A DNA stretch of 64,000 nt from Chloroflexota bacterium (GCA_016219275.1 JACRBM010000040.1:248001-312000), one strand, 5' to 3'. Shown: positions 16,251 through 25,528, numbered from the stretch's first letter. A program made the numbers and translations. The notes: generated from the sequence alone by a model not told the origin.

Positions 16251-17348
16251 ATGAAATTTTCGCGTCTCCCGGTTCTCGCGCTGGGGATGTTCGCGTTGCT
16301 CGCGGCAATGTGGGCGGGCTTGTTGCGTCTCGATTGGAAATTCCCCGAACTCGCGCCTTCGCTCGCGCAATTGCACGGTCCGTTGATGATCTCCGGATTT
16401 TTCGGCACGGTCATCAACATCGAGCGCGCGGTCGCGCTGAATCAGCGCCGTTATTGGCTCGCGCCAATGTTGAGCGGCATCGGCGCGCTTGTGACGATTT
16501 CCGGACTCGCGCCTCAACTGGGCATCGCACTGCTCACGCTCGGCAGTCTCGGTCTCGTCATCATCTTTGGCGTCATCGTGCGGCGTTACGCCGGACGCGA
16601 CACGCTGACGATGGCAATCGCCGCGCTCGTGTGGCTGGTCGGCAACGTAATGTGGTTCGCCGAGTATCCGCTGTGGCGCGTCGCGCTGTGGTGGATGGCG
16701 TTTCTCGTGCTGACGATTCTGGGCGAACGGCTCGAACTGGCGCGTCTGATGCGACTCGACACGCGCGCGAAAAATCTGTACGTTGTTTCTGCCGCGCTGT
16801 TGCTTGCGGGTCTGGTCTTGAATCTGAGCGCGGGATGGATTCTGCCGAGCGACTGGGTTGAACTCAGCGCGCGCGTCGCGGGCGCGGGTTTTCTCGCGAT
16901 TGCGTTGTGGCTCTTGCGCTACGACATCGCGCAGAAGACGATCAAGCAAACTGGCTTGACGCGATTCATCGCGGTCTGCTTGCTCGTTGGGTACGTGTGG
17001 CTAGGCATCGGCGGCGCGTTGCGTGTCGTGTTCGGCGTGGGGAGTGGGTGGCAGGGTGACGCGCTGTTGCACGCGGTTCTGCTCGGCTATGTGTTCTCGA
17101 TGATTTTCGGTCACGCGCCGATCATTTTCCCGGCGATATTGAATCGCGCGATTCCGTACACGCCGACGTTCTATCTTCATCTGGTTTTGCTTCACGTATC
17201 GCTCGTCGTTCGTGTCATCGCCGATCTGTTGGATTTGCGCGAGGCGCGGATGTGGGCAGGGATGTTCAATGTGATTGCGATTCTGCTGTTCTTATTCGCG
17301 ACGGTGCGCGCAATGCGATTGGGCAATCCCAATCGCATTGGAGTTTGA
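16251..17348 (+). CDS. Polytopic membrane protein, possibly NnrS-like
   Basis: A 365-residue protein with about ten to twelve hydrophobic helices and short loops. GAGGTGGCACT precedes the ATG. Histidines occur within predicted helices, notably in AQLHGPLMISGFFG near residue 42, LLHAVLLGYVFSMIFGHAPI near residue 275 and FYLHLVLLHVSLV near residue 305. That spacing of buried His residues is reminiscent of haem-copper-binding membrane proteins such as NnrS, but I cannot confirm the family. It stands alone between terminators. A respiratory or nitric-oxide-related role is only a suggestion. Confidence 0.6.
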   Translation: MKFSRLPVLALGMFALLAAMWAGLLRLDWKFPELAPSLAQLHGPLMISGFFGTVINIERAVALNQRRYWLAPMLSGIGALVTISGLAPQLGIALLTLGSLGLVIIFGVIVRRYAGRDTLTMAIAALVWLVGNVMWFAEYPLWRVALWWMAFLVLTILGERLELARLMRLDTRAKNLYVVSAALLLAGLVLNLSAGWILPSDWVELSARVAGAGFLAIALWLLRYDIAQKTIKQTGLTRFIAVCLLVGYVWLGIGGALRVVFGVGSGWQGDALLHAVLLGYVFSMIFGHAPIIFPAILNRAIPYTPTFYLHLVLLHVSLVVRVIADLLDLREARMWAGMFNVIAILLFLFATVRAMRLGNPNRIGV

Positions 17349-17424
17349 AATTGCGCCTTTCTTTTTTCGCCACTGAATCGCGCGGAAACACACAGAAAAT
17401 TTCTTGCGCTGATTCTAAGAATTT

Positions 17425-17453
17425 TTGACAATCTGTCTTGACCAACCTATAAT
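17425..17453 (+). promoter_or_regulatory. Consensus sigma-70 promoter upstream of the secreted nuclease
   Basis: TTGACA 17425-17430 and TATAAT 17448-17453 have a 17-base spacer, a perfect consensus. Transcription would start near 17460, just before the structured region at 17479-17570. Confidence 0.85.
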
Positions 17454-17478
17454 GATTGTCGAATAACGGATGCATTGA

Positions 17479-17570
17479 GGCTCGACTCGGTCATCGTGGA
17501 CGCCAGAGGGTCGAGAGGAGCGAATGGCGTAACCGACCGTGCTCACGCGCAAGCGTGACACGGTTTTTTA
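17479..17570 (+). ncRNA. Candidate structured leader RNA: pseudoknot followed by intrinsic terminator
   Basis: CTCGAC (17481-17486) pairs with GTCGAG (17510-17515). Inside that loop CGGTC (17488-17492) and ACGCC (17500-17504) can pair with GACCG (17535-17539) and GGCGT (17526-17530) downstream, making a pseudoknot. A terminator follows: arms ACCGTG-C-TCACGC and GCGTGACACGGT, GCAA loop, six T residues (17536-17570). The pseudoknot strand GACCG overlaps the terminator arm by four bases, so the two folds exclude each other, as in terminating riboswitches. I do not recognise a known class. It could instead be a short standalone RNA or an HDV-like fold. Confidence 0.5.
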
Positions 17571-17655
17571 TTTGCTCGTTGGACTCGGTCAACTTGTTCT
17601 CTTGTGATGCAACCATTTTCGCAAATTCATAAACTTTGACTCGAGGAGAATTTCA

Positions 17656-20595
17656 ATGAGAACGCGAACGTTGCCCAGGTGGACAGTGCGACAGGCGCTG
17701 TTTGTACTTGTCGCCGGCATTGTGCTCGGAATTGCTGGCTCAACGCCAAGTGAAACCCAAGCCTTGTCAACGAACATTGTCATCAGCCAAGTGTACGGTG
17801 GTGGTGGCGGCTCGGGCTATTATTTGTATGACTATGTAGAGTTATTCAATCTAGGGACATCAGCGGCTTCACTGACCGGCTGGTCCCTTCAGTACGGTTC
17901 GGCGACGGGAAACTTTGGTAGTAGTTCGTCCAATATCTATGCCTTTCCGGCCGGCACAACCATCCAACCCGGGCGGTATTTGTTGGTCCAGTTGGGTTCT
18001 GCCGGCTCATCGGGTGCCAATCTGCCCGTAACACCTGACCTAATTACCACCAACTTGAGTATGTCTCAAGCAAGTGGCAAGGTCGCATTAGCCAGCATTA
18101 CCTCAGCACTTGGATGTGGTGCGACAGCAACTCCTTGTGCTCTTCCGAATGCCAACATTGTTGACCTGGTTTCGTATGGCGCGGCAAACAACGCTGAAGG
18201 CGGAGCAACGATCAACAACAATACCGCATTGACTAATCAACAAGGCGGTGTGCGGAAATCGAACGGTTGTCAGGAGACCGATAACAATAATAGCGATTTC
18301 AATGTCTTGAGCGGCGTGGCTCTCGTTGCGCGCAACTCTTCTTCAGCATCAAACGTTTGTTCGGGCGGCATTACTCTCTCGATCAACGACGTCACCGTGA
18401 CCGAAGGGAATAGCGGAACGACGACCGCGACTTTTACCGTCAGTCTCTCCGCGCCGGCGGGCGCGGGCGGCGTCACGTTCGACCTTGCTACGGCAGACAA
18501 CACGGCGACGACCGCGAACAATGACTATGTGGCGCGAACGTTGACCGGTCAAACGATTCCGTCAGGCAGTTCCAGTTACACGTTTAGTGTGATGGTCAAC
18601 GGTGACACCACGGCTGAATCGAATGAAACCTTTTTCGTCAATGTGACGAGTGTCGTCGGCGCGACGCTCGCCGATGGTCAAGGCACTGGCACGATCAACA
18701 ACGACGATGTCGTCATCACCACGCGCATTCGCGACATTCAAGGTTCGGTGCACATCTCGCCTTTGAACGGCACTGCTGTGACGAACATCCCCGGCATCGT
18801 GACCGCATTGCGCGCGACCGGTTTTTACATGCAAGACGATACGCCCGACGCGAACGATGCAACGTCGGAAGGTATTTTTGTTTTCACCTCGTCCGCGCCG
18901 ACTGTCAGCGTGGGCGCAAGTGTGTTGGTCAACGGCACGGTGACCGAGTACCGCGCCGGCGCGAACGGACTCACGTTGACCGAGATCACCTCGCCGAGTG
19001 TCACGACGCTTTCGACCGGCAACACGCTTCCTGCCGCGATCGTTATCGGCAGTGGCGGACGCGTGCCGCCGACGACCGTAATCAATGATGATGGCACCGG
19101 GAATATCGAGTCCAGCGGCACGTTCGACGTTGCGACGGATGGCATTGACTTTTACGAATCGCTCGAAGGGATGCGCGTGCAGATCAATAACGCGGTGGTC
19201 GTTGGACCGCGCGTAGAATACACTGGGACGACACCCAACCGCGAGATTCCGGTCATCGGCGACAACGGCGCGAGCGCGAGCATCCGCACCACGCGCGGCG
19301 GCATCGTCATTCGCTCGAGCGACTATAATCCCGAACGCATCATCTTGAACGATCTCATTACCGGTGTGTCACCTTTGCCGGTCGCGAACGTGGGCGATAG
19401 TTTTGCGACGGTTGTCGGCGTGATAGACTATAACTTTGACAATTACAAACTCCAAGTCACGACGCTGCCTACGCTGGTGTCCGGCGGATTGGCGCAAGAG
19501 ACGACGACCGCGCAAACCGGCAGTCAGTTTTCCATCGCGACGTTCAACGTCGAGAACCTCGACCCGAACGATGGCGCGGCAAAATTCGCCGGACTCGCCG
19601 CGCTCATCGTCACGAATCTGAGATCACCGGATATCATCGCGGTCGAAGAAGTGCAAGACAACAACGGCGCGACGAATGATGCGGTCGTGACTGCTAACAC
19701 AACGTGGAGCACGCTCATCAACGCGATTGCGACTGCCGGAGGTCCGACGTACCAGTATCGCGATATCAATCCGGTGGACGATCAAGATGGCGGCGAACCT
19801 GGCGGCAACATTCGCCAAGGTTTTCTGTTCCGCACCGATCGCGGCTTGGCGTTCGTAGATCGCGCGGGCGGCACTTCGACCGCCACAACGACCGTCAATA
19901 ATGTGGGCGGTGTGCCGCAGTTGTCGTACAGCCCAGGACGCATTGATCCTAGTAACGCGGCGTTCAGCGCGAGCCGCAAGCCGCTCGCCGGCGAATTCAC
20001 GTTCGGCGGCGCGACGCTCTTTGTCATTGCCAATCACTGGAATTCGAAAGGCGGCGACATGCCGCTGTACGGATACACGCAGCCGCCCACACTCACTTCG
20101 GAATCGCAACGCGTGCAACAGGCAACCGTCGTGCGCGATTTCGTTTTGAACATTCTGGCGATTGATGCGAACGCGCGCGTCGTCGTCCTGGGTGACTTGA
20201 ATGATTTCGAATTTTCGACGCCGCTGACGACGATCAAGAACAGCGGCATGATGAGCGATATGCTCGAGGTCTTGGCGCAGAACGAACGCTACTCGTACAT
20301 TTATCAAGGCAACTCGCAGGCGTTGGAGCATATTCTCGTGACGTCGGCGCTCGCTTCTCGTCGCCAACGCGTAGACGTGGTTCACGTCAATGCCGAGTTT
20401 GTGACGCGGTGGAGCGATCACGATCCCATGGTCGCGGTCTTCGATCTGTCCGCGCCGACGGCGGTCACGTTGTCCCAGTTTGACGCGCACGCGAACGACG
20501 CGCGCGTGAGCGTCGTCGTGCTGTTCGCGCTCGTCGGGGCAGGGGCGAGCATCATCGCATGGCTAAGCGAGCGCGGGCGCAAACCCAGTCCCTAG
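17656..20595 (+). CDS. Secreted multidomain extracellular nuclease (lamin-tail, Calx-beta, endonuclease/exonuclease/phosphatase)
   Basis: A 979-residue exported protein. GAGGAG lies ten bases before ATG. Domains in order: signal peptide (1-37); lamin-tail domain (about 38-230, starting TNIVISQVYGGGGGSGYYLY); Calx-beta domain (about 237-350); an OB-like nuclease-associated region (about 355-615); an endonuclease/exonuclease/phosphatase domain (about 622-930) with FSIATFNVENLD, a catalytic Glu in VEEVQD, NHWNSKGGD, LGDLNDFEF and WSDHDPMVAVFD; and a C-terminal helix with a basic tail. It likely degrades extracellular DNA for nutrients or phosphate. The first 700 bases are lower in GC and use different codons from the rest, suggesting a mosaic gene. 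Confidence 0.88.
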   Translation: MRTRTLPRWTVRQALFVLVAGIVLGIAGSTPSETQALSTNIVISQVYGGGGGSGYYLYDYVELFNLGTSAASLTGWSLQYGSATGNFGSSSSNIYAFPAGTTIQPGRYLLVQLGSAGSSGANLPVTPDLITTNLSMSQASGKVALASITSALGCGATATPCALPNANIVDLVSYGAANNAEGGATINNNTALTNQQGGVRKSNGCQETDNNNSDFNVLSGVALVARNSSSASNVCSGGITLSINDVTVTEGNSGTTTATFTVSLSAPAGAGGVTFDLATADNTATTANNDYVARTLTGQTIPSGSSSYTFSVMVNGDTTAESNETFFVNVTSVVGATLADGQGTGTINNDDVVITTRIRDIQGSVHISPLNGTAVTNIPGIVTALRATGFYMQDDTPDANDATSEGIFVFTSSAPTVSVGASVLVNGTVTEYRAGANGLTLTEITSPSVTTLSTGNTLPAAIVIGSGGRVPPTTVINDDGTGNIESSGTFDVATDGIDFYESLEGMRVQINNAVVVGPRVEYTGTTPNREIPVIGDNGASASIRTTRGGIVIRSSDYNPERIILNDLITGVSPLPVANVGDSFATVVGVIDYNFDNYKLQVTTLPTLVSGGLAQETTTAQTGSQFSIATFNVENLDPNDGAAKFAGLAALIVTNLRSPDIIAVEEVQDNNGATNDAVVTANTTWSTLINAIATAGGPTYQYRDINPVDDQDGGEPGGNIRQGFLFRTDRGLAFVDRAGGTSTATTTVNNVGGVPQLSYSPGRIDPSNAAFSASRKPLAGEFTFGGATLFVIANHWNSKGGDMPLYGYTQPPTLTSESQRVQQATVVRDFVLNILAIDANARVVVLGDLNDFEFSTPLTTIKNSGMMSDMLEVLAQNERYSYIYQGNSQALEHILVTSALASRRQRVDVVHVNAEFVTRWSDHDPMVAVFDLSAPTAVTLSQFDAHANDARVSVVVLFALVGAGASIIAWLSERGRKPSP

Positions 20596-20620
20596 ATCCT
20601 TTGCGCGAAAAAATTCGCGC

Positions 20621-20650
20621 GCCGCCACCTTTCGGTGGTGGCGTTTTTTT
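20621..20650 (+). terminator. Intrinsic terminator of the nuclease gene
   Basis: Arms GCCGCCACC and GGTGGTGGC with a TTTC loop, followed by seven T residues. A second small AAAAAATTCGCGC hairpin precedes it. Confidence 0.9.
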
Positions 20651-20685
20651 GTGGGCACGCCGCGCCCAAGAACAAAAATTCCGTC

Positions 20686-20743
20686 TTGACAAAGCATCCA
20701 ATTTGTGTGATACTCGCATTAGTTTGTTGGGCGTCCAAACAAA
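20686..20743 (+). promoter_or_regulatory. Promoter and probable operator of the ROK regulator/sugar operon
   Basis: TTGACA 20686-20691 and GATACT 20709-20714 are 17 bases apart. The interrupted palindrome TTTGTTGG-gcgt-CCAAACAAA (20723-20743) spans the expected transcription start and abuts the GTG start codon. This is a natural place for autoregulation by the ROK protein, but binding is not shown. Confidence 0.65.
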
Positions 20744-21976
20744 GTGAATAACCAACTCCGTCTTCCTAAAACCGGCGACCAGATGCTGGTGCGGCGTTTG
20801 AACACCGCCATTATTTTGGATTGCTTGCGACTGAATGCTCCTCTCTCCCGTGCGGCGATTTCGAGTCGCACCGGCTTGAATCGCAGCACGGTCTCAAGCA
20901 TCGTCAGCGCGCTCGTCCGCGATGGGTTGGTGCGCGAAACCGAATTTCAGAAAGACAAACTCGGTCGCCCGGGCTTGTTGCTCGAACTCAGTCCGGATGG
21001 CGCGTGCGCGATTGGCGTACAACTGGGCGTGGATTTCATCTCGATCATGCTTGCCGATTTTGTCGCCAAGCCCATCTGGCGCAAACGAGTTGCGATAGAC
21101 TCAACGCTCAAGCAATCGGCGATTATCAAACGCGCGGGCGACCTGATTCAAGAGGCGCTCGCGCAAGCGCGGCGGCGCAAATCGCGCCCGCTGGGTATCG
21201 GCGTCGGCGTGCCCGGCTTGGTCAATCTGCAACAGGGCACGATCGCGTTCGCGCCAAACCTGGGATGGTCCGAGGTGCCCTTTCGCGAGATCTTTGTCAA
21301 ACGCTTCGGGATGCCCGTCTTTGTCGAAAACGACGCCAACGCGTCGGCGCTCGGCGAGTACTATTTCGGCATCGCGCGCCAGGTCAACGATTTTATTTTT
21401 TTGACCGCGGATGTGGGCATCGGCGCGGGTGTGATCCTGGGCGGCAAATTGTTTCGCGGCAACCGCGGCTACGCCGGCGAAGTCGGACACATGTCGTTCG
21501 ACCCGAACGGCGAAATCTGCGGCTGTGGCAGACGCGGGTGCTGGGAATCACTCGTTAGTCCGCGCGTGGTGATTCGCCGCATTCGCACGGCGTTGCGGAG
21601 CAACGGCAAGCGCAGCGCGATCCGCGAACTGGTGGACAACCGGTTGGACGATATTACTTTCGACGTTGTGTTGCAAGCCGCCAATGCCAACGATCCGCTC
21701 GCGCGCGCCACGTTGGAAGAGGTCGCGCAATGGTTGGGAGTTGGCATTGCGAATCTCGTCAACGCGTTCAATCCCGAATTGATCGTGCTGGGTGGCGCGC
21801 TCGCGCGGGCAAGTAACATCCTCACCCCGATCATCGAAACGACGGTGCGCGAGAACGCGCTCAAGCAACCGCACGAATCGCTCAAAATCGAAACCTCGGT
21901 ATTCGGCTCGGAGGCGTGTGTGATTGGCGCGGCGGCGATAGTACTCGATGAGATATTGCGATACCCTTTTCCGTAG
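20744..21976 (+). CDS. ROK-family transcriptional regulator
   Basis: A 410-residue protein starting at GTG 20744. An N-terminal MarR-like helix-turn-helix (residues 14-65, with PLSRAAISSRTGLNRSTVSS) is fused to a ROK sugar-kinase-like domain (about 80-400). The ROK signature is complete: GIGAGVILGGKLFRGNRGYA near residue 226, then GEVGHM and the zinc-binding CGCGRRGCWE near residue 250. Such XylR/NagC-type proteins repress sugar genes and release DNA on binding a sugar or sugar phosphate. It heads a probable operon with the sugar transporter about 100 bases downstream. Confidence 0.9.
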   Translation: MNNQLRLPKTGDQMLVRRLNTAIILDCLRLNAPLSRAAISSRTGLNRSTVSSIVSALVRDGLVRETEFQKDKLGRPGLLLELSPDGACAIGVQLGVDFISIMLADFVAKPIWRKRVAIDSTLKQSAIIKRAGDLIQEALAQARRRKSRPLGIGVGVPGLVNLQQGTIAFAPNLGWSEVPFREIFVKRFGMPVFVENDANASALGEYYFGIARQVNDFIFLTADVGIGAGVILGGKLFRGNRGYAGEVGHMSFDPNGEICGCGRRGCWESLVSPRVVIRRIRTALRSNGKRSAIRELVDNRLDDITFDVVLQAANANDPLARATLEEVAQWLGVGIANLVNAFNPELIVLGGALARASNILTPIIETTVRENALKQPHESLKIETSVFGSEACVIGAAAIVLDEILRYPFP

Positions 21977-22074
21977 ATCATCCTAATCCAGGAGGTGATG
22001 TTGAGCCAAGTCAAGTAACCGGTCGCTGACAAGATGAATGTGAACCCGTAAAATCAAACTCAAGGAGGAGAGAA

Positions 22075-23391
22075 ATGTCTCGTAACATTCGCTGGGCGAT
22101 GATGGTCTGCCTGGCATTGATCGTTCTTGCGCTTGCCGTCGCGTGCGCACCCGCGCCGACCGCAGTTCCCCCCACCGCCGCACCCGCGGCAAAACCAACG
22201 GACATGCCCAAGCCGGCTGGTGGCGGCAAGCTCGAAATGTTCTCGTGGTGGACTGCCGGTGGTGAAGCCGACGGCTTGAATGGCATGTTCGCCGCGTACA
22301 AGAAACAATATCCCAGTGTCGAGATCGTCAACGCGACCGTCGCCGGCGGCGCGGGCACGAACGCCAAAGCGGTGATGACGACGCGTCTGTTCGGCGGCGA
22401 TCCGCCGGATTCGTTCCAAGTTCACGCCGGCCTCGAAGTCGCAACCTACACTCCCGACAAATACCTTCAACCATTGGACGACATCTTTGCATCCGAGGGC
22501 TGGGACAAGGTCTTTCCGAAAGACCTCTTGACCTTGCTCAAATACCAGGATCACTATTGGTCGGTGCCGGTGAACATTCACCGCGCGAATGTCATGTGGT
22601 ACAGCAAAAAAGTTTTCACCGACAACAAACTCGAAGCGCCCAAGACGTTTGACGATTTCTTCAAGGTCGCCGACGCGCTCAAAGCCAAAGGCATCGTCCC
22701 ATTCGTGATGGGCGACAAAGAGGGCTGGGAATCCGGTCACGTCTTTGAGACCGTCTTGATCGGCACGCTCGGCGCGGATGGCTATCGCGGTCTGTGGACG
22801 GGCAAGACCGCGTGGACCGATCCCAAAGTCACCGAAGCATTGAACAATTACAAAAAGATGCTGTCCTACACCAACACCGATCACGCCGCGCTGACCTGGG
22901 ATGGCGCGGGTGAGTACTTGCTCAATGGCAAGGGCGGCATGCAAATCATGGGTGACTGGCAAGACGGCTGGTTCACCTCCAAGAAATTCACGGATTATGG
23001 CTGGGCGCCCGCTCCCGGCAACAGCGGTATCTTCGACGCACTGTCTGACTCGTTCGCGATGCCCAAGGGTGTGAAGAATACCGACAACGCCAAGAACTGG
23101 ATCAAGGTCGCCGGTTCGAAAGCCGGTCAGGAAGCCTTCAATCCCAAGAAGGGTTCGATCTGCGCGCGCACCGACTGCGATCAATCCTTGTTCAACGCGT
23201 ATCTCCAATCCGCCGGTAAGGATTGGCAATCGAACGCCCTGGTGCCGAGCGTTGTGCATGGCGCTGCCGCATTCGAAAAATGGGCAACCGCGTACAAGGA
23301 CACGATGGCATTGTTCGTGACCAGCGGCGATGTTGCCAAGACGCAAGCCGCGTTGGCGCAAAACTGCAAAGACGCCGGCGTCTGCAAATAG
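22075..23391 (+). CDS. Family-1 (carbohydrate-type) ABC solute-binding lipoprotein
   Basis: A 438-residue lipoprotein preceded by AAGGAGGAG. The signal ends with ALAVACAPAP, followed by a short Ala/Pro linker. The body is an SBP_bac_1 fold: KLEMFSWWTAGGEADGLNGM near residue 46, VNIHRANVMWYSKKVF near residue 163 and MQIMGDWQDGWF near residue 290. The size and motifs match sugar-binding proteins of the glucose/mannose (GtsA-like) group. It delivers sugar to the two permeases that follow, after a hairpin and a palindromic repeat in the 200-base gap. Confidence 0.9.
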   Translation: MSRNIRWAMMVCLALIVLALAVACAPAPTAVPPTAAPAAKPTDMPKPAGGGKLEMFSWWTAGGEADGLNGMFAAYKKQYPSVEIVNATVAGGAGTNAKAVMTTRLFGGDPPDSFQVHAGLEVATYTPDKYLQPLDDIFASEGWDKVFPKDLLTLLKYQDHYWSVPVNIHRANVMWYSKKVFTDNKLEAPKTFDDFFKVADALKAKGIVPFVMGDKEGWESGHVFETVLIGTLGADGYRGLWTGKTAWTDPKVTEALNNYKKMLSYTNTDHAALTWDGAGEYLLNGKGGMQIMGDWQDGWFTSKKFTDYGWAPAPGNSGIFDALSDSFAMPKGVKNTDNAKNWIKVAGSKAGQEAFNPKKGSICARTDCDQSLFNAYLQSAGKDWQSNALVPSVVHGAAAFEKWATAYKDTMALFVTSGDVAKTQAALAQNCKDAGVCK

Positions 23392-23413
23392 TTCGTTTCC
23401 GCTCGTAGAGTAT

Positions 23414-23442
23414 AGCGAGGCAGTCGCGCAGACTGCCTCGCT
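23414..23442 (+). terminator. Hairpin after the sugar-binding protein gene
   Basis: Perfect arms AGCGAGGCAGTC and GACTGCCTCGCT, loop GCGCA, then TCTTAAAA. It probably limits read-through into the permeases. Confidence 0.65.
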
Positions 23443-23472
23443 CTTAAAATCGGGAGATGTAACTGTAAGCCC

Positions 23473-23590
23473 GCCTCAACCCTCACCCCCGCGCTTCGCG
23501 CGTCCCCTCTCCCCTCTCCTGTTTTGCCACGTCATTAACGACGCGGTAAAACAGGAGAGGGGAGAGGGGGTTGGGGGGAGTGGGGTGAGG
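23473..23590. repeat. Long C-rich/G-rich palindromic repeat
   Basis: The left part (GCCTCAACCCTCACCCCC, then CTCCCCTCTCCTGTTTTGCC) is mirrored by the right part (GGTAAAACAGGAGAGGGGAG, then GGGGTGAGGC). It lies inside the sugar transporter operon between the binding protein and first permease. No gene is present. Confidence 0.65.
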
Positions 23591-23604
23591 CAATGGAGAT
23601 GTCT

Positions 23605-24540
23605 ATGGCTCAAGCAAGCATTGCCGCGCCGCGCAAATCGAAAGGTTGGCTCAAGACCGACCGACTCTTGGCGTTCGTGCTGATCGCGCCCTCCGTCATT
23701 GCGATCGCGGTTTTCGTGTACGGCTTTATCGGCTTTACCACGTTCGCGTCGTTCACGAAATGGGACGCACTCTTGCCGGATTTTTCGCTCGTCGGCTGGC
23801 GCAACTATGAAAAACTTTTCGATACCACGCGCTTTCAAATTGATCTCGGCAACACGGTTGTCTTTACGATTCTCTTCCTCATTGCTTGCCTGATGCTGGG
23901 ATTTATGCTCGCAGTCTTGCTCGACCAGCGCATTCGTTTTGAAGGATTATTTCGCAGTGTCTTTCTTTTTCCGCTCGCGATTTCGTACATCGTGACCGGC
24001 GTGGTGTGGCGCTGGCTGTTGAACCCGGGAAGTGTGCAGTTGGGTAGCACCGGTGTCAACCTGTTGTTTGAAAAAGTCGGTCTCGATTTTCTCAAGAACG
24101 GTTGGTACACCGATCCGAACATTGGCATCAAAGCCGTGGTGATCGCGGCGACCTGGCAAATGTCCGGCTATGTGATGGCGATGTATCTTGCCGGGATGCG
24201 CGGCATTTCGGAAGATTTGCGCGAAGCCGCGCGCGTGGATGGCGCGACCGAAGTTCAAGTGTACCGCCACATCATCCTGCCGCTCTTGCAACCGATCACG
24301 CTCGGCGCGGTTATCATCCTGGGACACATGTCGCTGAAAATTTTCGACCTGGTTGTTTCGATGACCGGTCCTGGTCCGGGATTTTCGTCCGACGTGCCCG
24401 CGTTCTTTATGTGGGACACGACTTTTCGCGGCAACAATTTCGCACAAGGCGCGGGCATCGCGACGATTCTCCTCATTTCGGTCGCGGTGTTGATCGTGCC
24501 ATATCTCATCTACAGCACGCACACGGAGGCAGAAGTATGA
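23605..24540 (+). CDS. Sugar ABC transporter permease (MalF-like)
   Basis: About 311 residues with six helices. ATG 23605 is preferred because GGAG at 23595-23598 is six bases upstream. In-frame ATGs at 23593 and 23599 overlap that site. The EAA coupling loop reads EDLREAARVDGATEVQVYRH near residue 210 and is followed by IILPLLQPITL, typical of MalF-type permeases. The C-terminal end overlaps the next gene by four bases (ATGA), indicating translational coupling. The operon has no ATPase, so a shared MsmK-type ATPase is likely. Confidence 0.9.
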   Translation: MAQASIAAPRKSKGWLKTDRLLAFVLIAPSVIAIAVFVYGFIGFTTFASFTKWDALLPDFSLVGWRNYEKLFDTTRFQIDLGNTVVFTILFLIACLMLGFMLAVLLDQRIRFEGLFRSVFLFPLAISYIVTGVVWRWLLNPGSVQLGSTGVNLLFEKVGLDFLKNGWYTDPNIGIKAVVIAATWQMSGYVMAMYLAGMRGISEDLREAARVDGATEVQVYRHIILPLLQPITLGAVIILGHMSLKIFDLVVSMTGPGPGFSSDVPAFFMWDTTFRGNNFAQGAGIATILLISVAVLIVPYLIYSTHTEAEV

Positions 24541-25415
24541 CCGCGCAAAATCCCGCTCGTCAAAAAAGTTTGGCGTCGCACTTGCCGCGCGCGATCATTT
24601 ATCTCATCCTGATCGCGTTCGCGGTCTTTTATCTTTTGCCGGTGTACGTCCTGCTCATTACCGGGATGAAGGGATATACCGAAGTCAGTCTGCACTCGAT
24701 GTGGGACTTGCCGCGCGCATTCGCCTTTGACAGTTTTGCCAAAGCCTGGTTCGGCAGTCCGGCGGAAGGGTTTCGCGGCTTGGGCGATAATTTTTGGAAC
24801 AGCATCCAACTCGCCATTCCGGCGACGATCTTTTCCGCGATGCTGGGTTCGATGAACGGCTACGTCTTATCCAAGTGGAAATTCAAAGGATCGAATACGC
24901 TGTTCATGCTCTTGCTGTTTGGGATGTTCATTCCGTACCAAAGCATTTTGATTCCGCTCGTGCTATTGGTGCAAAAGATGGGGCTGTACGGCACGATCCC
25001 CGGTTTGATTTTCGTGCACACCGTGTACGGCATTCCGATCACCACACTGATCTTTCGCAACTATTACGCGACGGTGCCTTCGGAACTGATCGAAGCGGCG
25101 GGGATGGATGGCGCGGGCATCCTGGGAATTTACTGGCACATCATGTTCCCACTTTCGCTCCCCGGTTTTGTCGTCGTAATGATCTGGCAATTCCAATCGG
25201 TGTGGAATGACTTTTTGTTCGGCGTCATCATCACGAGCCGCCCGGCGGTGCAACCGATCACCGTCGCGTTGAACAATCTTGCCGGCAGTTACATCGTCGA
25301 GTGGAACGTGCAAATGGCTGGGTCGCTACTCGCCGCGCTGCCGACGATGCTGATCTTTATCTTCCTGGGGCGCTACTTTATGCGCGGTTTGCTCGCCGGC
25401 TCGCTCAAGGGCTAG
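24537..25415 (+). CDS. Sugar ABC transporter permease (MalG-like)
   Basis: A 292-residue permease beginning at the ATGA overlap with the preceding stop. Six hydrophobic helices start at IIYLILIAFAVFYLLPVYVL. The EAA loop is PSELIEAAGMDGAGILGIYW near residue 180 and is followed by HIMFPLSLPGF. The sequence ends RYFMRGLLAGSLKG, the usual C-terminus of MalG/UgpE-like subunits. It pairs with the upstream permease. Confidence 0.9.
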   Translation: MTAQNPARQKSLASHLPRAIIYLILIAFAVFYLLPVYVLLITGMKGYTEVSLHSMWDLPRAFAFDSFAKAWFGSPAEGFRGLGDNFWNSIQLAIPATIFSAMLGSMNGYVLSKWKFKGSNTLFMLLLFGMFIPYQSILIPLVLLVQKMGLYGTIPGLIFVHTVYGIPITTLIFRNYYATVPSELIEAAGMDGAGILGIYWHIMFPLSLPGFVVVMIWQFQSVWNDFLFGVIITSRPAVQPITVALNNLAGSYIVEWNVQMAGSLLAALPTMLIFIFLGRYFMRGLLAGSLKG

Positions 25416-25496
25416 AAGAATTGCCGAATTTCGATTTTTGATTTATGATTGACCGGAAGGTGCGAGACGCGACAGCGTGCTTCGCGCCTTTGTCAT

Positions 25497-25528
25497 CTGA
25501 ACACTGAATACTGGATACTGAACACAAA
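25497..25528. repeat. Short degenerate tandem repeat (GAACACTGAATACTG type)
   Basis: Imperfect 7-8-base units (GAACACT, GAATACT, GGATACT, GAACACA) lie immediately before the HAD gene. The reverse complement of the tract at 36701-36774 is the same family. Confidence 0.5.

Noticed and set aside
21961-22074. Six-codon open frame after AGGAGG (ATG 21998 to TAA 22018) between the ROK and sugar-binding genes
   Set aside because: It is too short, with poor spacing between the ribosome-binding sequence and the ATG, and nothing supports its translation.
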